A program made the translations under genes and the position numbers. From Bacteroidota bacterium (lineage in GTDB: Bacteria > Bacteroidota > Bacteroidia > Chitinophagales > Chitinophagaceae): a stretch of 64,000 bases of DNA. The stretch spans positions 15,911-79,910 of the forward strand of contig JAEWBT010000058.1 in NCBI GenBank assembly GCA_023391015.1, in the 5' to 3' direction. The notes under the pieces are model-generated. The model had not been told where the DNA came from. It worked only from the letters and a program-made list of their open reading frames with translations, and ran no database searches. Below are positions 17,101 through 24,664 of this stretch, piece by piece. The number at the start of each line of letters is the position of its first letter. The first letter of the stretch is position 1.

Positions 17101-19497
17101 CGCAGTTTTGTGGATACCACCGTGGTCATTTCCGGAAATCGCTCCGTGAGTCTGGATGCTGACCGGTTTTACCGCAGTTCTGTCAATCTGTTTCAGGGCA
17201 CGTTTAACCTTACTGGCTACGATGTCAGCAACACCGAGGTGCGCGCCGAATTTGACTACATGGTGCATGGCGAAGAAACCCGCTACCCCGATAGCAACGC
17301 TGTATTTATCCGCGGCGCTGATGCCGACCCGTGGATTCCGCTTTTTGTTTTTGATACCTCGCTGGAAAATGGCGTCCGGCGCAACAGCGGCTCTATTTCT
17401 GTTACCGATATTCTGCGCAGCGCCGGGCAGCAACTGAGCACCAGCACGGCTGTTTTATTTGTACAAAAAGACACAACCGTCATCGCTGCTTCTGATTATG
17501 GAACCGGTTATACAGTAGATAATTTTAAGCTTTACACCCTCGGCAACGACATTGCCCTGATTTTCATTGACACGCCGCGCTACGCCGGTTGCGGCCTGAC
17601 GCCGGACGCGCAACTGACCGTTACGATTGCCAACGGAACTTACAATCCGCAGGCCAATATTCCGGTTTCTTACCAGCTGGACGGCGGCCCTGTTTTCACG
17701 GAAACAATTGCTGCGCTTGGACCAAAAGACACGGTACAGCTTACGTTTCCGCAGCGGCTGCAGATCCGGGATTACAATCCGCATAAACTGGACGTTTGGG
17801 TGCATTACACGCCGGACGTTTATCCCCAAAACGATAGCATTCTGAGCTTTGCTTTCCAAAACCAGCCCCTTGTTTCCACTTTTCCCTACTTAGAAAATTT
17901 TGAAGGCGGAAAAGGACTGTGGTATGGTGGAGAAGATGCTTCCTGGGAGTGGGGCACGCCACAAAGTGCAAACATCAATACCGCGGCCAGCGGTACCAAG
18001 GCCTGGAAGACAACGCTTTCCGGAAATTACAGGGGAAATGAAAAGGCCTATCTCTACTCGCCCTGCTTTGACATCGGGCCGATGGCCAACCCAAAACTCA
18101 GTTTTAGTATCGCCTACGATTTTGAAAACTGCGGCAACGCGTTCTGCGACGGCGCTTGGGTGGAGTGGAGCACCGACAGCAAAACCTGGTACAAGCTGGG
18201 CCTTTCGGTAGAAGGTTTTAACTGGTATGACAGTTTGCAACACCGCGCCTGGACGGGCAGCGGACAATACCGCTGGCGCGTGGCCACCATTGGCCTGCCA
18301 ACGTGGGTGGAGGAGCCGATCCGGCTGCGATTTGTGCTGCAATCCGACGCCAACGACAACCGCGAAGGCATCGCCATTGACGACATCCATATTTACGATT
18401 ACGACGGACCCGTTTTCAACGGCGCGTTCGCTGGGGTGGAAAAGCCCGTTGGTGCCAACCAGCCGGCGGTAGATTTCCGGAAAGACGGAGCGATTCTAGC
18501 GCGCGTTTCAGCGAGTGAAGATTTAGGACCGGTAAACATTCGGGATTACGGTTACAACGAGTCGGTTTCGGATTCGTTTGCAACGCAGGTTTTATTGCCC
18601 CGCAGCTTTGTGTTTCAGCCGCAGGCAGCGCCGAAAAGTCCGGTTTCGGCAGCGTTTTATATCACCGAAGCCGATGTTCTGAAAATGCTTGCCGACACGG
18701 CCTGCAACAGCTGCGATAAAGCACCGGATGCCTATCGTTTGGGGATATTGACCTACAACGATTCCCTGAAAGCCGCCGAGGATGATTCTTTTGCCAATAA
18801 CCGCGATGGGATTTATCAATTCCGTCCTTACACTACCATTAACTGGGTTCCCTACGACAGCGGCTACATTGCGCGCACCAGCACGATACAAACGGGCGAA
18901 GTCTGGTTTGCTGCCGGAAAAAGTTCTTATTCCTATAAAACCGAAAACCGCACCTTAGCCTTCACCGCCACCCGCAAAACGCCCGCAATAGCCACCCTGA
19001 AAATTGATGCCTACGATGACACCCACGTGAGCCGTTATGAGATTTATCGCTCGGTAGCAGGAAAAACGGCCTGGGAGAAAATCTATGAAGCAACTGCCCG
19101 CAATACTTCCAGCCAGGTAACTTACATGGCCGAAGACACGCCGCCGGCCACAGCGGGCGACACGGTTTTGTATCAGGTCCAGTGGATTGGAAAGGAAAAC
19201 GGACTTCGCTTTAAGGGCAGTATTCACCGCCTCCCCTGGCTTTCGGAAAGCACTTTTGCCCTGTATCCCAACCCCGCGCCAGGTGGCCGGTTCACGTTGC
19301 AATACAGCACACCTATCGGGTCTTCGTTAAAGCTCCAACTCACCGATATTTCCGGAAGGACTCTTTACAAAAAGGAGTTTACCAACACGGTGTTCCAAAC
19401 CACACTGGACCTCCCGCTGAACCTGCGCGCCGGGATTTATTTTCTCAGCACCGAGCTGGAAGGAAAGAAAACAGTAGAGAAGATTGTAGCTTTTTAA
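14194..19497 (+). CDS. large secreted subtilisin-like (S8) protease with T9SS sorting domain
   Basis: A 1767-residue exported protein. The signal peptide (MNRIFTCLLALLILTVWTV...NAQ) is followed by a long propeptide-like region. An S8 peptidase core then carries D240 (VGVGDNSSP), H265 (HGTHVSG), an oxyanion N in HVFAAGNDGG, and S436 (NTGTSMASP). After a beta-sandwich there are Ig/fibronectin-like and CARDB-like stretches, and a MAM/concanavalin-like domain at about residues 1230-1410 (ENFEGGKGLWY ... EGIAIDDIHIYD). The last about 78 residues are a type A T9SS C-terminal domain (LYPNPAPGGRFTLQYS ... GIYFLSTELEGKKTVEKIV). It should cross the outer membrane through the type IX system that PorX (53145-54707) controls. 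Monocistronic. Confidence 0.92.
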   Translation: MNRIFTCLLALLILTVWTVPGNAQSGGEKSVLQLRTGIVVLQSFPEFVALQKAVSADSGLWLVQWAESENRAWLEGLKEVAGFRKCGVFSSNISLLYGASGASLSALAAKFPVSAVARLEAHLKADPNWLAGLSGMVSATVTFPPNIALNRVQTDLTKLGAKNIQPDLIPTMLRFEIPAGNIPQVLSLAYVISAGPGSGRVPLNNDERGYSGAAVLSLSPAQNPLGLALSGKNIVVGVGDNSSPMTHVDLEEKTINFNPEIPENHGTHVSGTVASMGIIDPAARGMAPKAALISEVYELILQKTPQFRQSYGMTITNNSYASQVGQCNNVGLYDAYSEAIDQLCREVPDVLHVFAAGNDGGLQCPPFPGFGNIPGSYQPAKNNLVVGNVQKDMQVRYTSSKGPVRDGRIKPEICAFGTSVYSTFTYNTYAQNTGTSMASPAIAGAAALLTERYKQLKANQLPPAVLLKGLLTGCADDRGNPGPDYKYGFGMFNLTRSIAALADGRYESRQVSPAQPSFNIPIAIPAGLAEAKILLVWEDVAASPLAAKALVNDLDLTITDPSGNILKPLVLNPTQPDAAAQPGTDTLNNIEQVVIPNPVSGNYSIRVSGNSLSGAALNVAVVYDFVEKGIRLLQPAAGVPIAAGKPLNIFWESPESNAPFTLEYSADNGATWASIGVAADSQRAFVWTVPALNTAAARVRISRGGDVTEAAPLVINQVPVVTRSSSQCPGFFSINWTTSPNASGYEILQKKGPDMVVIDTVSGNNYTLGGLPYSQTQYLAVRPLVNGQRGYRSLAVYQRPDTAKNCGLLGANDLAISGITTSKTGRVLTQSAFANNEQVAVEVRNNGPVAADYKLSYRFGTAARQTTSQKVIAANATDTFLLPAQDLSAVGTYDLDVAVVNVSGTDPISGNDSFKTTLRQLPNAPLNLAAGHTSDFEGSPRITLMQDSAGLFDSSRWDYARSDSGYARLRSFVDTTVVISGNRSVSLDADRFYRSSVNLFQGTFNLTGYDVSNTEVRAEFDYMVHGEETRYPDSNAVFIRGADADPWIPLFVFDTSLENGVRRNSGSISVTDILRSAGQQLSTSTAVLFVQKDTTVIAASDYGTGYTVDNFKLYTLGNDIALIFIDTPRYAGCGLTPDAQLTVTIANGTYNPQANIPVSYQLDGGPVFTETIAALGPKDTVQLTFPQRLQIRDYNPHKLDVWVHYTPDVYPQNDSILSFAFQNQPLVSTFPYLENFEGGKGLWYGGEDASWEWGTPQSANINTAASGTKAWKTTLSGNYRGNEKAYLYSPCFDIGPMANPKLSFSIAYDFENCGNAFCDGAWVEWSTDSKTWYKLGLSVEGFNWYDSLQHRAWTGSGQYRWRVATIGLPTWVEEPIRLRFVLQSDANDNREGIAIDDIHIYDYDGPVFNGAFAGVEKPVGANQPAVDFRKDGAILARVSASEDLGPVNIRDYGYNESVSDSFATQVLLPRSFVFQPQAAPKSPVSAAFYITEADVLKMLADTACNSCDKAPDAYRLGILTYNDSLKAAEDDSFANNRDGIYQFRPYTTINWVPYDSGYIARTSTIQTGEVWFAAGKSSYSYKTENRTLAFTATRKTPAIATLKIDAYDDTHVSRYEIYRSVAGKTAWEKIYEATARNTSSQVTYMAEDTPPATAGDTVLYQVQWIGKENGLRFKGSIHRLPWLSESTFALYPNPAPGGRFTLQYSTPIGSSLKLQLTDISGRTLYKKEFTNTVFQTTLDLPLNLRAGIYFLSTELEGKKTVEKIVAF

Positions 19498-19524
19498 TCA
19501 ACACCCTTTATGGGTTAAACATTA

Positions 19525-19757
19525 GGTCGCGAAGCGACCATTCCGGAGAATGTGTCCTCAATAGCTACAAACATCCGGTCGCTCCGCGACCATCTATAGC
19601 CAGTCGTTCAATTCCGCTTTAAGTTGGATAGCCGGGTAAGGGGTGGTCACTTCGCGACCTAACGTTTGTAGAAATCCGGTTCCTGTTTTTTGGGGCGGTC
19701 GCGGAGCGACCTAAGGTTTGTAGAAATCTGCGTTTTCCAAGGGGTCGCGAAGCGACC
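19525..19757. repeat. cluster of five GGTCGC-NNN-GCGACC mini-hairpins
   Basis: Hairpins of 15 bp with a three-base loop lie at 19525, 19577, 19645 (one mismatch), 19697 and 19743. Most are followed by TAACGTTTGTAGAAATC-like spacer. Loops are GAA, TCC, TTC, GGA and GAA. GCGAAGC, the core of two copies, is a heptamer known to form an exceptionally stable DNA mini-hairpin. The cluster fills the convergent gap 19498-19771. Confidence 0.88.
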
Positions 19758-19771
19758 TAACGTTTGTCTCA

Positions 19772-21025
19772 CTACCGGTTAAACAGAATATTAAAGTAAA
19801 AAGACGGTTTCCGCAGCTTGTCCCGCAAATCCAAATCCGAGAACATACCGGAAATGGTATTGCGCAGTTCCGGGCTTTTCTCTGCTTTATTCACTACAAA
19901 ATTGAACAGCCACGGGTAGTTGCACAGCTTTTGCAGCGTCGCGCTGATGCGTATTTCGTCGCCGAGGCGGCGATACAAAACGGCGTCGTATTCGGTTTTT
20001 AAAAACGCAGCATCTGTCCGCCCGGCAGCAAGGGCTTTTTCAATGGCGGTGGCAGCCAGCATTCCGCTGTACAGCGCGTTCCCTACGCCTTCGCCGGAAA
20101 ATGCGTCAATGAGTGCGGCCGCATCGCCGGTAAGCAAAAAGCCGTCGCCGGAAACCGGTTCCTGTGTCGTAGCCATCGGCAAGCCCCAGCCCAGGATTTT
20201 ACCTTCCAGCTGCGCGTTCTGAAACCGCTTTTTCAGGGCCGGATTGGTTTGCAAAGCTTTCTGGAACACCTCCCGCAGGTTCAGCTTTTTATCCCGCACC
20301 CGCGCCGAAAGCATCCCGATTCCCACGTTGCAGCGGCCTTCGGGAAGCGGAAAAATCCACAAATACCCTGGCAGGGCTTCTTTAATAAAGTGCAGTTCAA
20401 TAAAGTCGGATTCGTGCATCCCCGTTACGCCGGTGTAGTAAGCGCGCAATCCTACCGAGTCGGTTTTCCGGACTTCGTTCTGCCCCATGAAAGCCTTGCG
20501 CACCACACTTTTGTCGCCGTCGGCGCCTACGATAATATCGGCGGTGATGGTTTTTTCGACCCCATCCTGCTGATAAACGACTTGATTCACACCTGCTTCC
20601 CGCGAAACCGTTTTGATGGAAACGCCCTGTTGCACGTCGGCAAACTGCGGATCGAGCTTGGAGAACAGAAAATCATCAAAGCGCAGGCGGGGAACCGTGA
20701 AACCGGGTGCCACTTCGCCGGGGCGCAGCGCATCGGGGTAGCGGATATCCAGCGCCTTGCCGTTGGGAGCCACAAACTGAATGCCGCGCGAAGGCAGAAA
20801 CTGCTCTTCTTTCCGGAAAATCTCATGCAGCCACGGCGTATGCGCGGTGCGCAACACATAACAGGATTTGCCACTAATGGCATCGCCGCAAACCTTATCC
20901 CGTGGAAAAGTGGCCTTCTCCAGAAGGGTGTGTGGAATGCCGTTCTTAGACAGAAAAAAAGACGTTCCGCAACCGGCAGGACCGGCACCGATAATCAAAA
21001 CTTTTACGTGCGTGGCAAGAGACAT
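19772..21025 (-). CDS. FAD-dependent oxidoreductase, geranylgeranyl reductase family
   Basis: A 418-residue flavoprotein. The FAD-binding Rossmann motif VLIIGAGPAGCGTSFFLSKNG is at about residues 8-28. DKVCGDAISGK is the redox/substrate motif of the geranylgeranyl reductase-like group, and the second FAD contact is FLLTGDAAALIDAFSGEGVGNAL (about residues 295-317). The family reduces isoprenoid double bonds (menaquinone side chains, archaeal lipids) or acts as a monooxygenase; the substrate here is unknown. The ATG at 21025 (MSLATHVKV) is preferred to one at 21043. The 270 bp upstream contain AAATCCAAAA-like low-complexity repeats and two TTTCCGGAAA palindromes. Confidence 0.82.
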   Translation of the reverse strand: MSLATHVKVLIIGAGPAGCGTSFFLSKNGIPHTLLEKATFPRDKVCGDAISGKSCYVLRTAHTPWLHEIFRKEEQFLPSRGIQFVAPNGKALDIRYPDALRPGEVAPGFTVPRLRFDDFLFSKLDPQFADVQQGVSIKTVSREAGVNQVVYQQDGVEKTITADIIVGADGDKSVVRKAFMGQNEVRKTDSVGLRAYYTGVTGMHESDFIELHFIKEALPGYLWIFPLPEGRCNVGIGMLSARVRDKKLNLREVFQKALQTNPALKKRFQNAQLEGKILGWGLPMATTQEPVSGDGFLLTGDAAALIDAFSGEGVGNALYSGMLAATAIEKALAAGRTDAAFLKTEYDAVLYRRLGDEIRISATLQKLCNYPWLFNFVVNKAEKSPELRNTISGMFSDLDLRDKLRKPSFYFNILFNR

Positions 21026-21260
21026 AAAGGGAAGGGAAACCAAGATTCAAAATCCAGAAACCAAAAACCCAGGAGCCGAAATCCAAAACCCGAAATCAAA
21101 TCTCAAAGGCCGGCATCCGGAGGGGCTGAAATATGGAATGTCGTTCGGGAGATTTAAGAGAAAAAAAAGGTCAGAGCGGCTTTGTATTTCCGGAAATAAA
21201 AGCCCCATTTCCGGAAATAGTCAGATAGAAAGGCGCGGCGAAGGTAGGACGATAGCTTTT

Positions 21261-21292
21261 TTGGAATAGGTCTGATTTTATACCTAAGTTTG
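21261..21292 (+). promoter_or_regulatory. padR promoter, probably leaderless
   Basis: TTG (21261-21263), 21 bp, then TAAGTTTG (21285-21292), a full match to TAnnTTTG. The expected start point is at or next to the ATG at 21299, so the message would lack a leader. Confidence 0.6.
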
Positions 21293-21298
21293 AAAGGT

Positions 21299-21652
21299 AT
21301 GACGCCGGAAAACAGTTCTCAAAAGATGTTGCAAGGCAGCCTGACGGGCGTGATCCTGAAATTGCTTTCGGAAGGCGGCCGTATGTATGGCTATGAAATC
21401 ACCAAGGCTGTGCGCGAAAAAACCGGTGGCCGCCTGGCACTCACCGAAGCCGCCCTGTATCCCGCGCTGCACCAATTGCTGGCCGACGGGCTGCTGCAAA
21501 CCGAAACAGAAACCGTGAAGGGCCGGCAACGCAAATACTACCGCATCGCTGCGCAAAAAAAGGCGGCTACCAACGCAGTGCTGGCCAACCTGCGCGATTC
21601 TTTAACCCTGCTTCAAAACCTGTTAAGCGATTATGGAACCCAAAAAGCGTGA
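21299..21652 (+). CDS. PadR family transcriptional regulator
   Basis: A 117-residue winged-helix protein with the PadR pattern: LTGVILKLLSEGGRMYGYEITKAV, then LTEAALYPALHQLLADGLLQ and the wing KGRQRKYYRI. PadR proteins repress small operons and usually respond to ligands. The last 20 nt overlap the start of the membrane-protein gene at 21633, so the two are translationally coupled. This PadR plus membrane-partner arrangement is common in Firmicutes and Bacteroidota. A promoter placed directly before the ATG suggests a leaderless mRNA and possible autoregulation. Confidence 0.9.
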   Translation: MTPENSSQKMLQGSLTGVILKLLSEGGRMYGYEITKAVREKTGGRLALTEAALYPALHQLLADGLLQTETETVKGRQRKYYRIAAQKKAATNAVLANLRDSLTLLQNLLSDYGTQKA

Positions 21653-22343
21653 ATTATCCCCGGAGGAGCTGCAAGCTCTTTGCGCGTTTATCTCCCGGAA
21701 AGGCTTTGGCGAACCGGCGCTCGTCTTGGAAATCCTGGACCATTTTGCCTGCAAGGTGGAAGAACTCGGCACCCAATATCCAACCTGGCCCCTGGAAAAG
21801 CTGATGACCGAAGCCCACCGGCAGTTTGGCGTCGCCGGGTTTTATCCTTTGGTGAAAAGCTATGAAGAGCAGTTGCAGCGCCGTTACAGCCGGTATTTCC
21901 GGAAATCGCTGCTCGGAGTATTTACTCATGCCCGCAGCCTGGGGCTGGTCATTCTGGCACCTCTGATGGTGTATGTGTTGTCTCTAATCCTTACGCCCTT
22001 CGGCGAATCCTTCAGCGTGCTGAAACCAGAAACGTTGGCCGCCTTGCTAACCTTTATTGTCTTTGCCGTCGCGGTCGTTGCCTATTACGGGCGTTTCCGG
22101 AAAGCGAAAAACGTTTTTATCCGCGCAGTGCAAGGCAGTTTTTATGGAAGCATTTTCCTGCCGGGGTTTTATTTCATTTTCCTTCCGGCACAAATGCAGG
22201 TGCCCATCCCGGTATTGGCCCTCCTGACCGCACTGGCGATGATTTGGGAACAGGCGCGCTACGCAACGTTCCGGAAAGCGGAAGAAGAATATCACGAGAA
22301 GGTAGGCGTAGAGACGTTGGGCGCAATGTCTGCGGATAAATAA
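21633..22343 (+). CDS. PadR-coupled membrane protein, function unknown
   Basis: A 236-residue protein. The N-terminal about 90 residues are soluble and helical (LVLEILDHFACKVEEL, LEKLMTEAHRQFGVAGF). Four hydrophobic segments follow, from about residue 100 to 210 (LGLVILAPLMVYVLSLIL, LAALLTFIVFAVAVVAYYG, GSIFLPGFYFIFL, PIPVLALLTALAMIW). It resembles the small membrane partners encoded after PadR regulators, but I do not recognise a named family. The final codons (VETLGAMSADK) lie inside a GTAGAGAC palindrome (22308-22368), so the C-terminus is repeat-derived. Confidence 0.75.
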   Translation: MEPKKRELSPEELQALCAFISRKGFGEPALVLEILDHFACKVEELGTQYPTWPLEKLMTEAHRQFGVAGFYPLVKSYEEQLQRRYSRYFRKSLLGVFTHARSLGLVILAPLMVYVLSLILTPFGESFSVLKPETLAALLTFIVFAVAVVAYYGRFRKAKNVFIRAVQGSFYGSIFLPGFYFIFLPAQMQVPIPVLALLTALAMIWEQARYATFRKAEEEYHEKVGVETLGAMSADK

Positions 22344-22368
22344 AAGACGTTGCCTGCAACGTCTCTAC
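22308..22368. repeat. GTAGAGAC-family inverted repeat overlapping a gene end
   Basis: GTAGAGACGTTGG at 22308 and TGCAACGTCTCTAC ending at 22368 are the two ends; the middle is degenerate and contains the stop codon of the preceding gene. Confidence 0.75.
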
Positions 22369-22409
22369 CGGGTGCCCTTTCCGGCCTTGTTTTTGCAGGA
22401 AGACGAGGC

Positions 22410-23399
22410 ATGAAAAAGACTCGTTATTCCATCCTGGACCTTGCGCCCGTTCTTAAAGACAAATCGCTTCCCGAAACCTTTGCCAACAGCGTGGCCCTCA
22501 TCCAACACGCAGAGCAGCTGGGTTACCAGCGCTACTGGCTGGCCGAGCACCACAACATGGCCTCTATTGCGTCTTCCGCGCCGCCGATCCTCATTGGCTA
22601 CTTGGCCGGGAAAACGGAAACCATCCGTGTGGGGTCGGGTGGGGTGATGCTGCCCAATCACAGCTCGCTGGTGGTGGCCGAGCAGTTTGGAACACTCAGT
22701 GCGCTGTATCCCGGAAGGATTGACCTGGGCGTGGGCCGCGCGCCCGGCACCGACGGGCTAACGGCGCAGGCGTTGGGTCGCAATCCCTACACGGTGAACG
22801 AAGGTTTTCCCAAACAAATCCGGGAGTTGCAGCTGTATTTTTCCAACGAAAACAAAGAGGGGAAAGTGCGGGCTATTCCGGGCGAAGGCGAAAACATTCC
22901 CATCTACATCCTGGGCTCCAGCACCGATAGTGCCTTTCTGGCGGCGGAAATGGGGCTGCCCTATGCCTTTGCCGGCCACTTCGCCCCTGCCCAGATGCCG
23001 GAAGCCTTCCGGATTTACCGCGAGCGTTTCCAGCCGTCCCGACAGTTGGAAAAGCCTTATGTGCTGGCCGCCGTCAACACCATTCTGGCCGACACCGATG
23101 CCGAAGCCGACCTGCTTGCCACTACGCTCTATCAGACATTCACCAACATCATCCGCGATCAACGGCAACCTTTTGGCCCGCCTTCGCCGGATTGGAAACC
23201 CGATTGGTCGCCGCAGGAAAAAGCAATGCTGCAACACATGCTGGCCCTGAGCTTTATCGGCACACCGGAGACCGCCGGGCCGCAGCTACAATCTTTTTTG
23301 GAACAGTACCAGCCGGATGAAATCATCACCGCCTCCCACATCTACAGCCTGAAGGCCAAGATGCGCAGCTATGAATTGCTGGCCGGACTCCTGCGTTAA
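22410..23399 (+). CDS. luciferase-like flavin-dependent monooxygenase (LLM class)
   Basis: A 329-residue TIM-barrel protein of the bacterial luciferase-like family, MsnO8-like subgroup. Visible hallmarks are HAEQLGYQRYWLAEHHNMASIASSAPPILIGYLA, TIRVGSGGVMLPNHSSLVVAEQFGTL and YPGRIDLGVGRAPGTDG, with GSSTDSAFLAAEMGLPYAFAGHFAP further on. Such enzymes use FMNH2 and O2 (or F420), with substrates ranging from alkanesulfonates to aldehydes; the substrate cannot be told here. The ATG at 22410 (MKKTRYSILDLAPV) is the family start. Confidence 0.88.
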   Translation: MKKTRYSILDLAPVLKDKSLPETFANSVALIQHAEQLGYQRYWLAEHHNMASIASSAPPILIGYLAGKTETIRVGSGGVMLPNHSSLVVAEQFGTLSALYPGRIDLGVGRAPGTDGLTAQALGRNPYTVNEGFPKQIRELQLYFSNENKEGKVRAIPGEGENIPIYILGSSTDSAFLAAEMGLPYAFAGHFAPAQMPEAFRIYRERFQPSRQLEKPYVLAAVNTILADTDAEADLLATTLYQTFTNIIRDQRQPFGPPSPDWKPDWSPQEKAMLQHMLALSFIGTPETAGPQLQSFLEQYQPDEIITASHIYSLKAKMRSYELLAGLLR

Positions 23400-23723
23400 G
23401 AAGAACATCTTCTTTTCCCCGTCTTTTGTCACCCCGCCGAAAGGCGGAATGACAAAACAAAAAACGGGAAGGCTAAACTTGCTGTGCTGCAATCGGCCCC
23501 ATAGTTTGTTCCCCGTCTTTTGTTACCCCGCCGAAAGGTGGGGTCTCACAAATACATGCGGGCATTTTCCGGGATTCCGCCTTGCAGCGGAAGGACAAAA
23601 CAAAAAACGAAAGGACCTGAAACACTGTGCGGAACAGCATCCCTGTTAAGCTCCTGAATAGACCCTTAGCAGGATTTTTGTTTGAAAAGAAACGTCCTTT
23701 TCCTTTAAAAGAGATTTTCAACC
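23400..23723. repeat. intergenic hairpin repeats
   Basis: Between the monooxygenase and the first PAP2 gene there are two CCCGTCTTTTGT-ACCCCGCCGAAAGG blocks (about 23419 and 23512), each with a CCGCC-GAAA-GGCGG type hairpin, and a third CCGC-rich hairpin near 23578 ending in GGACAAAAC. No open frame with coding character was found. Confidence 0.7.
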
Positions 23724-24623
23724 ATGAAAAAGCGCCAAACCCGTGGAATCCTGTGGCTGCTAACTGTATTGTTTTCGGTGGCTTCCTATGTAGCGCCCGC
23801 ACAAATTGCGACGCCCGACAGCACTGCCGCTGTTGTTGTGGACTCGCTGCCCAAAACAGATGTTCAGCACGTGGCCGATACGCCCGAAACCGTGGCCGAA
23901 GTGGTGGCCGATTCCCTTCACGACAAAATCAAGCGCAAGATTAAAGCGCCCATCGTGCAGGTGCCTGTTACGTCCAAAAGTCTCATTATTCCGGGATTGA
24001 TGTTTGGCTACGGTGCGCTGGCCCTGCGCAACGGCGCGTTGCAGGACGTGAACCTCGAAATCAAAAGCCGCGCCTGGAACAGCAAACGCGAAATCCGGCA
24101 GATTGAAGATTACTTTCTCCTCGCCCCGGCGGTGATGGTGTATGGCCTCAACTTCGCCGGTTATAAAGGCCACAACAACATTGTGGACCGCTCTATCATG
24201 TATGGCATGGCCAACCTGATTAGCAACGGCATTGTGTTTCTTACCAAAAATCAGGAGCTGGAGCTGCGGCCCAACGGGCGCGATAAGTTTTCGTTTCCCT
24301 CTGGCCACACTGCGCAGGCCTTTGTGAGTGCCGAGTTTGCGCGGCTGGAGTATCGGGGCATTTCGCCCTGGCCGGGGCTGGTGGGCTATGGCTTTGCCTT
24401 TGCCACCGGCTTTTTGCGGATGTATAACGACGCCCACTGGTTTTCCGACGTGATTGCCGGGGCGGGCGTGGGCATTGTCTCCACGCGCTTTGCGTATTTC
24501 ATCTATCCATCCATCAAGAAAAGGCTTTTCAAAGCGCCCAAGATTAAGGGCGACGCCATGATTCTGCCTTCCTGGAACGGCGGCAATCAGTTTGGAATCA
24601 ATCTCTCGTATCGTTTCCCGTAG
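23724..24623 (+). CDS. PAP2-superfamily phosphatase, exported
   Basis: A 299-residue protein with an N-terminal signal (MKKRQTRGILWLLTVLFSVASYVAPAQ), a low-complexity stalk and a PAP2 (type 2 phosphatidic acid phosphatase) domain. All three motifs are present: K-x6-RP in KNQELELRP, PSGH in FSFPSGHTAQAF, and R-x5-H-x3-D in RMYNDAHWFSD. Such enzymes hydrolyse lipid phosphates such as undecaprenyl pyrophosphate or phosphatidic acid at the membrane. The last residues (GINLSYRFP) resemble the beta-strand end of the next protein. It is followed after 41 bp by a second PAP2 gene. Confidence 0.88.
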   Translation: MKKRQTRGILWLLTVLFSVASYVAPAQIATPDSTAAVVVDSLPKTDVQHVADTPETVAEVVADSLHDKIKRKIKAPIVQVPVTSKSLIIPGLMFGYGALALRNGALQDVNLEIKSRAWNSKREIRQIEDYFLLAPAVMVYGLNFAGYKGHNNIVDRSIMYGMANLISNGIVFLTKNQELELRPNGRDKFSFPSGHTAQAFVSAEFARLEYRGISPWPGLVGYGFAFATGFLRMYNDAHWFSDVIAGAGVGIVSTRFAYFIYPSIKKRLFKAPKIKGDAMILPSWNGGNQFGINLSYRFP

Positions 24624-24664
24624 CGGTGCAATTTTTGAAACCCGTGCATTCTATACTGCTTTAT

